Source: Candidatus Reconcilbacillus cellulovorans (GTDB lineage Bacteria > Bacillota > Bacilli > Paenibacillales > Reconciliibacillaceae). Taken from it: 64,000 bases of DNA. Positions within the stretch are counted from its first letter, which is position 1. Each line of letters begins with the position of its first letter. The DNA lies in the NCBI GenBank assembly GCA_002507565.1, contig MOXJ01000014.1, positions 49,601-113,600 of the forward strand, read 5' to 3'. The notes below the pieces were generated by a model, which was not told the DNA's origin, did no database searches, and was given only the letters and a program-made list of their open reading frames with translations. Of this stretch, positions 62,040-64,000 are shown one piece after another. The position numbers were made by a program, and so were the translations under genes.

Positions 62040-62507
62040 TTACTTCCAAACCCTCATATAATCTTTTTCTAGCTTCTTTTTTATATAGGAAATTAATTTA
62101 TCTCCTGTTTTATAACCATACAACGTAAGAAACAAATCATCGATACCTATGGATTGAGGAATAAAATATTTATTCACAAAAGAAAGAACATTAGGTATAT
62201 TATGTTTTGGATTTACTGCTAAAAATTGTTTAGATGCTTCGTGAATGCGGTTGGCAATCGAATTGAATATTGGATCATGTCTACTTATTGGCTCGTTAGG
62301 TTCTTCACTTTCAATCATTTTGTTTATATCCAAATCCCCTCTTAATGACTTCACTTCGCAATAGAAAACCAAATCATTATTCAAAAATACCTCAAAATCA
62401 GGCTTTTGACCGACGATTTTTTCGTCAATTTTCTTCACCAAAAAATGATTTTTTTCAAGATAATCTTTTACAATCTCTTCTGGTTTATCAAGAAACATGG
62501 ATGTCAT
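62040..62507 (-). CDS. PD-(D/E)XK nuclease-like protein
   Basis: 155 residues from ATG 62507 with AGGGGTGAG upstream. A PD-(D/E)XK core is visible: QKPDFEVFLNNDLVFYCEVKS, i.e. Asp, then ten residues later Glu-x-Lys (key part VFYCEVKS). Helices on both sides (EEIVKDYLEKNHF and FNSIANRIHEASKQFLAV) fit the fold. The DNA is AT-rich. It lies 250 bases upstream of the ATPase gene in the same direction and may supply the nuclease that the cassette otherwise lacks; this is inference. It could also be an independent nuclease or an immunity-type gene. Confidence 0.7.
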   Translation of the reverse strand: MTSMFLDKPEEIVKDYLEKNHFLVKKIDEKIVGQKPDFEVFLNNDLVFYCEVKSLRGDLDINKMIESEEPNEPISRHDPIFNSIANRIHEASKQFLAVNPKHNIPNVLSFVNKYFIPQSIGIDDLFLTLYGYKTGDKLISYIKKKLEKDYMRVWK

Positions 62508-62650
62508 TTTTCTCACCCCTAAGCGAATCTTTGATAACGATATTTTACGAAATAAAAGTGACGAGCGACTGTCACCAAATGCCTGTTCGGTTTTTTGATA
62601 AACCTGAATACGCGCGACCGCCTGCAGACCTATTCCAGATTTATCGTCTT

Positions 62651-62809
62651 TCATACTTCAAAATCAACTAAAAGATCGATATCGCTCGAGTCCGTCGCCT
62701 CTCCCCTGACTGCTGACCCAAACAGCCGAACATGGTGTGCTCCGTGTTTAGCGGCTATCGTCAGAATTTTTTCACGATTTTTTATGAATGAAGACTGAAT
62801 ATCGGCCAT
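62651..62809 (-). pseudogene. Truncated MNT-type nucleotidyltransferase (antitoxin)
   Basis: ATG 62809 has GAGGTGATTTCG upstream. The product reads KNREKILTIAAKHGAHHVRL then FGSAVRGEATDSSDIDLLVD, the full minimal-nucleotidyltransferase signature GSxxRG...SDIDLLVD, and stops after FEV at residue 52. Intact MntA antitoxins have ~100-140 residues and a third catalytic Asp. No HEPN toxin partner is visible. The remaining gene is a fragment, although its start signals are intact. Confidence 0.75.
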
Positions 62810-62972
62810 CGAAATCACCTCATGTTCATTGTACGCAAAAGCTTGAACGTCAACAATGTATTATCGAGCCCCCTACACACTCCACATGACTTGAATACTG
62901 ATGCTAGACTTAAAAGTGGACACCGAGAATCGAGAATGCGACAATAAATCTAACAAAGTCGAGGGTCCAAAG

Positions 62973-63248
62973 ATGAGTCAAAAGTATGACAAAGAATTTA
63001 AAATCCAAACCGTGAAGATGATCCAGGAACAGGGAAAACCGGTGGCGCAGGTCGCCCGGGAATTGGGCGTGTCCGACAATACCCTGTACCGCTACAAGCA
63101 AGATCCGGTCAACGCTTTTCGCGGCAGCGGCAATCTGAAAATCGAAGAAAAGACCCTGCTCGATTTGCAGAAACGAATCGGCCAACTCGAGATGGAGAAC
63201 GAGATTTTAAAAAAAGCGATGCACATCTTCGCGAAAGACCGGAACTGA
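62973..63248 (+). CDS. IS3-family transposase OrfA (helix-turn-helix)
   Basis: 91 residues. The N-terminal HTH_Tnp_1 domain has KYDKEFKIQTVKMIQEQGKP, VAQVARELGVSDNTLYRYK. It is followed by the leucine-zipper coiled coil LQKRIGQLEMENEILKKAMH that pairs OrfA with the OrfAB fusion. ATG 62973 follows GTCGAGGGTCC. OrfB lies in another frame just downstream, as usual for programmed frameshifting in IS3 elements. Confidence 0.9.
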   Translation: MSQKYDKEFKIQTVKMIQEQGKPVAQVARELGVSDNTLYRYKQDPVNAFRGSGNLKIEEKTLLDLQKRIGQLEMENEILKKAMHIFAKDRN

Positions 63249-63251
63249 TCC

Positions 63252-64000
63252 TTGCGTTTTCACAAACACCGCTCCAAGTATCCGGTGTCGGAGATGTGCA
63301 AGATTTTAAACGTATCCCGGAGCGGTTATGATCCATGGACTCGGCGCCAGGAAAGCGAGCGGAAGAAACGCCGCGAACGGTTAAAACAACAGATCAGCCG
63401 CATCTTTCTGGAATCGCGCCGTCTGTACGGCAGCCCGAAGATCGCTCAGGTCCTGCGCCGGCAAGGTGTTCGGGTATCCGAGAAAACGGTCGCCCGCATC
63501 CCGCATCATGAAGGAGTTGGGGCTGAAGTCGCGCACCGTCAAGAAAATACAAAGCGACGACGAACTCGAAGCACAACCTGCCGGTGTATGACAATGTGCT
63601 GAACCAGCAGTTCACAGCGCAAGCGCTCAACCAAGTCTGGATGGCCGACATCACGTACGTTCCGACAGACGAAGGATGGCTCTATGTCGCGAGCATCATG
63701 GACTTGTACACGCGTAAAATCGTAGGCTGGCACGCGGATGAGCGGATGACCAAGGAACTGGTCTTGCAAGCTCTCGATCAGGCTTATAGCCGTCAGCGGC
63801 CCCAAGGTAAGGTTCTGCATCATTCCGATCGGGGCAGCCAATACGCTTCCCCTGAGTACCAACAACGGCTGCTAAATACGGGATGCAGGGCAGCATGAGC
63901 TGCAAGGGCAACTGCTACGACAACGCCTGCATCGAATCGTTTCACAGCGTACTCAAAAAGGAACTCGTTTATCTGGAAAAGTTCAAGACCCGTAAGGAAG
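63252..64000 (+). pseudogene. IS3-family transposase OrfB (DDE integrase), frameshifted and cut by window end
   Basis: Sense runs through at least four frame segments: SEMCKILNVSRSGYDPW to VSEKTVARI; then IMKELGLKSRTVKK (shift near 63505); then KYKATTNSKHNLPVYDNVLN through WMADITYVPTD and HHSDRGSQYAS (shift near 63547); then [24 protein letters not shown] (shift near 63875). The three DDE residues are present (ADITY, HSDRG, CIESF). At least three indels make it non-functional. The end is outside the window. Confidence 0.85.

Larger units (their letters stand above)
62905..64000 (+). mobile_element. IS3-family insertion sequence (IS150-like group), cut by window end
   Basis: The left end is near 62905, where the sequence TTAAAAGTGGACACC resembles IS3-family terminal repeats. 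OrfA and a decayed OrfB follow. The right end is outside the window, so target duplication cannot be checked. Confidence 0.75.

Overview
The window looks like chromosome from a GC-rich (about 60-63% GC), probably thermophilic or compost-type member of the Paenibacillaceae (Thermobacillus/Paenibacillus/Cohnella-like). Pointers are a surface xylanase with S-layer homology (SLH) domains, a Firmicute-type caa3 oxidase operon ctaCDEFG plus ctaM, a YhcN-type spore lipoprotein, several AraC/YesN and LytS-type regulators, and frequent GTG/TTG starts behind strong AAGGAGG-like ribosome sites. The genus is an inference; no rRNA or marker gene is present.

Layout. 3-1256: end of a YesN/AraC-type response regulator cut by the window. 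1364-6086: a very large CBM22-GH10-CBM9-CBM9-SLH xylanase with a frameshift between two near-identical CBM22 copies. 6235-9005: GntR regulator, SDR dehydrogenase and glucarate-dehydratase-like enolase (sugar-acid catabolism). 9067-13369: methyltransferase, Rpn-type PD-(D/E)XK protein, small zinc-cysteine protein, metallo-beta-lactamase-fold hydrolase and CPA2 antiporter. 13398-18860 (minus strand): caa3 cytochrome oxidase operon. 19075-25044: YhcN lipoprotein, motAB, CvfC-like HEAT protein, HAD phosphatase, membrane glycosyltransferase-like protein. 25067-28653: AraC regulator divergent from a Gfo/Idh/MocA oxidoreductase, K+ channel, HxlR regulator. 28693-36816: a sugar module whose gene order matches the clostridial XylFII-LytS-YesN xylose sensor followed by the XylFGH importer. 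With the xylanase, this suggests a xylan-to-xylose lifestyle. 36858-41992: ferredoxin, a dead radical-SAM remnant, a class B sortase with its NPKTG substrate and a membrane-anchored glycosidase-like protein. 42146-46785: LytS/LytTR two-component pair directly upstream of a CstA-family transporter, the layout of the E. coli BtsSR-BtsT pyruvate system.

46872-64000 is accessory DNA: a small duplicated family (one live copy, one pseudogene), an AT-rich two-gene module (membrane protein plus soluble partner), a fragment of a 23S rRNA methyltransferase gene, a VapBC pair with truncated toxin, then an 11-kb minus-strand cassette (DUF499-type ATPase, a 192-residue partner, a frameshifted DUF1156-type DNA methyltransferase, a PLD-SNF2 helicase). 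Next come a PD-(D/E)XK nuclease-like gene, a truncated MNT nucleotidyltransferase and a decaying IS3-family element running off the right edge. The cassette resembles DISARM-related antiphage arrays and is the most interesting part of the window.
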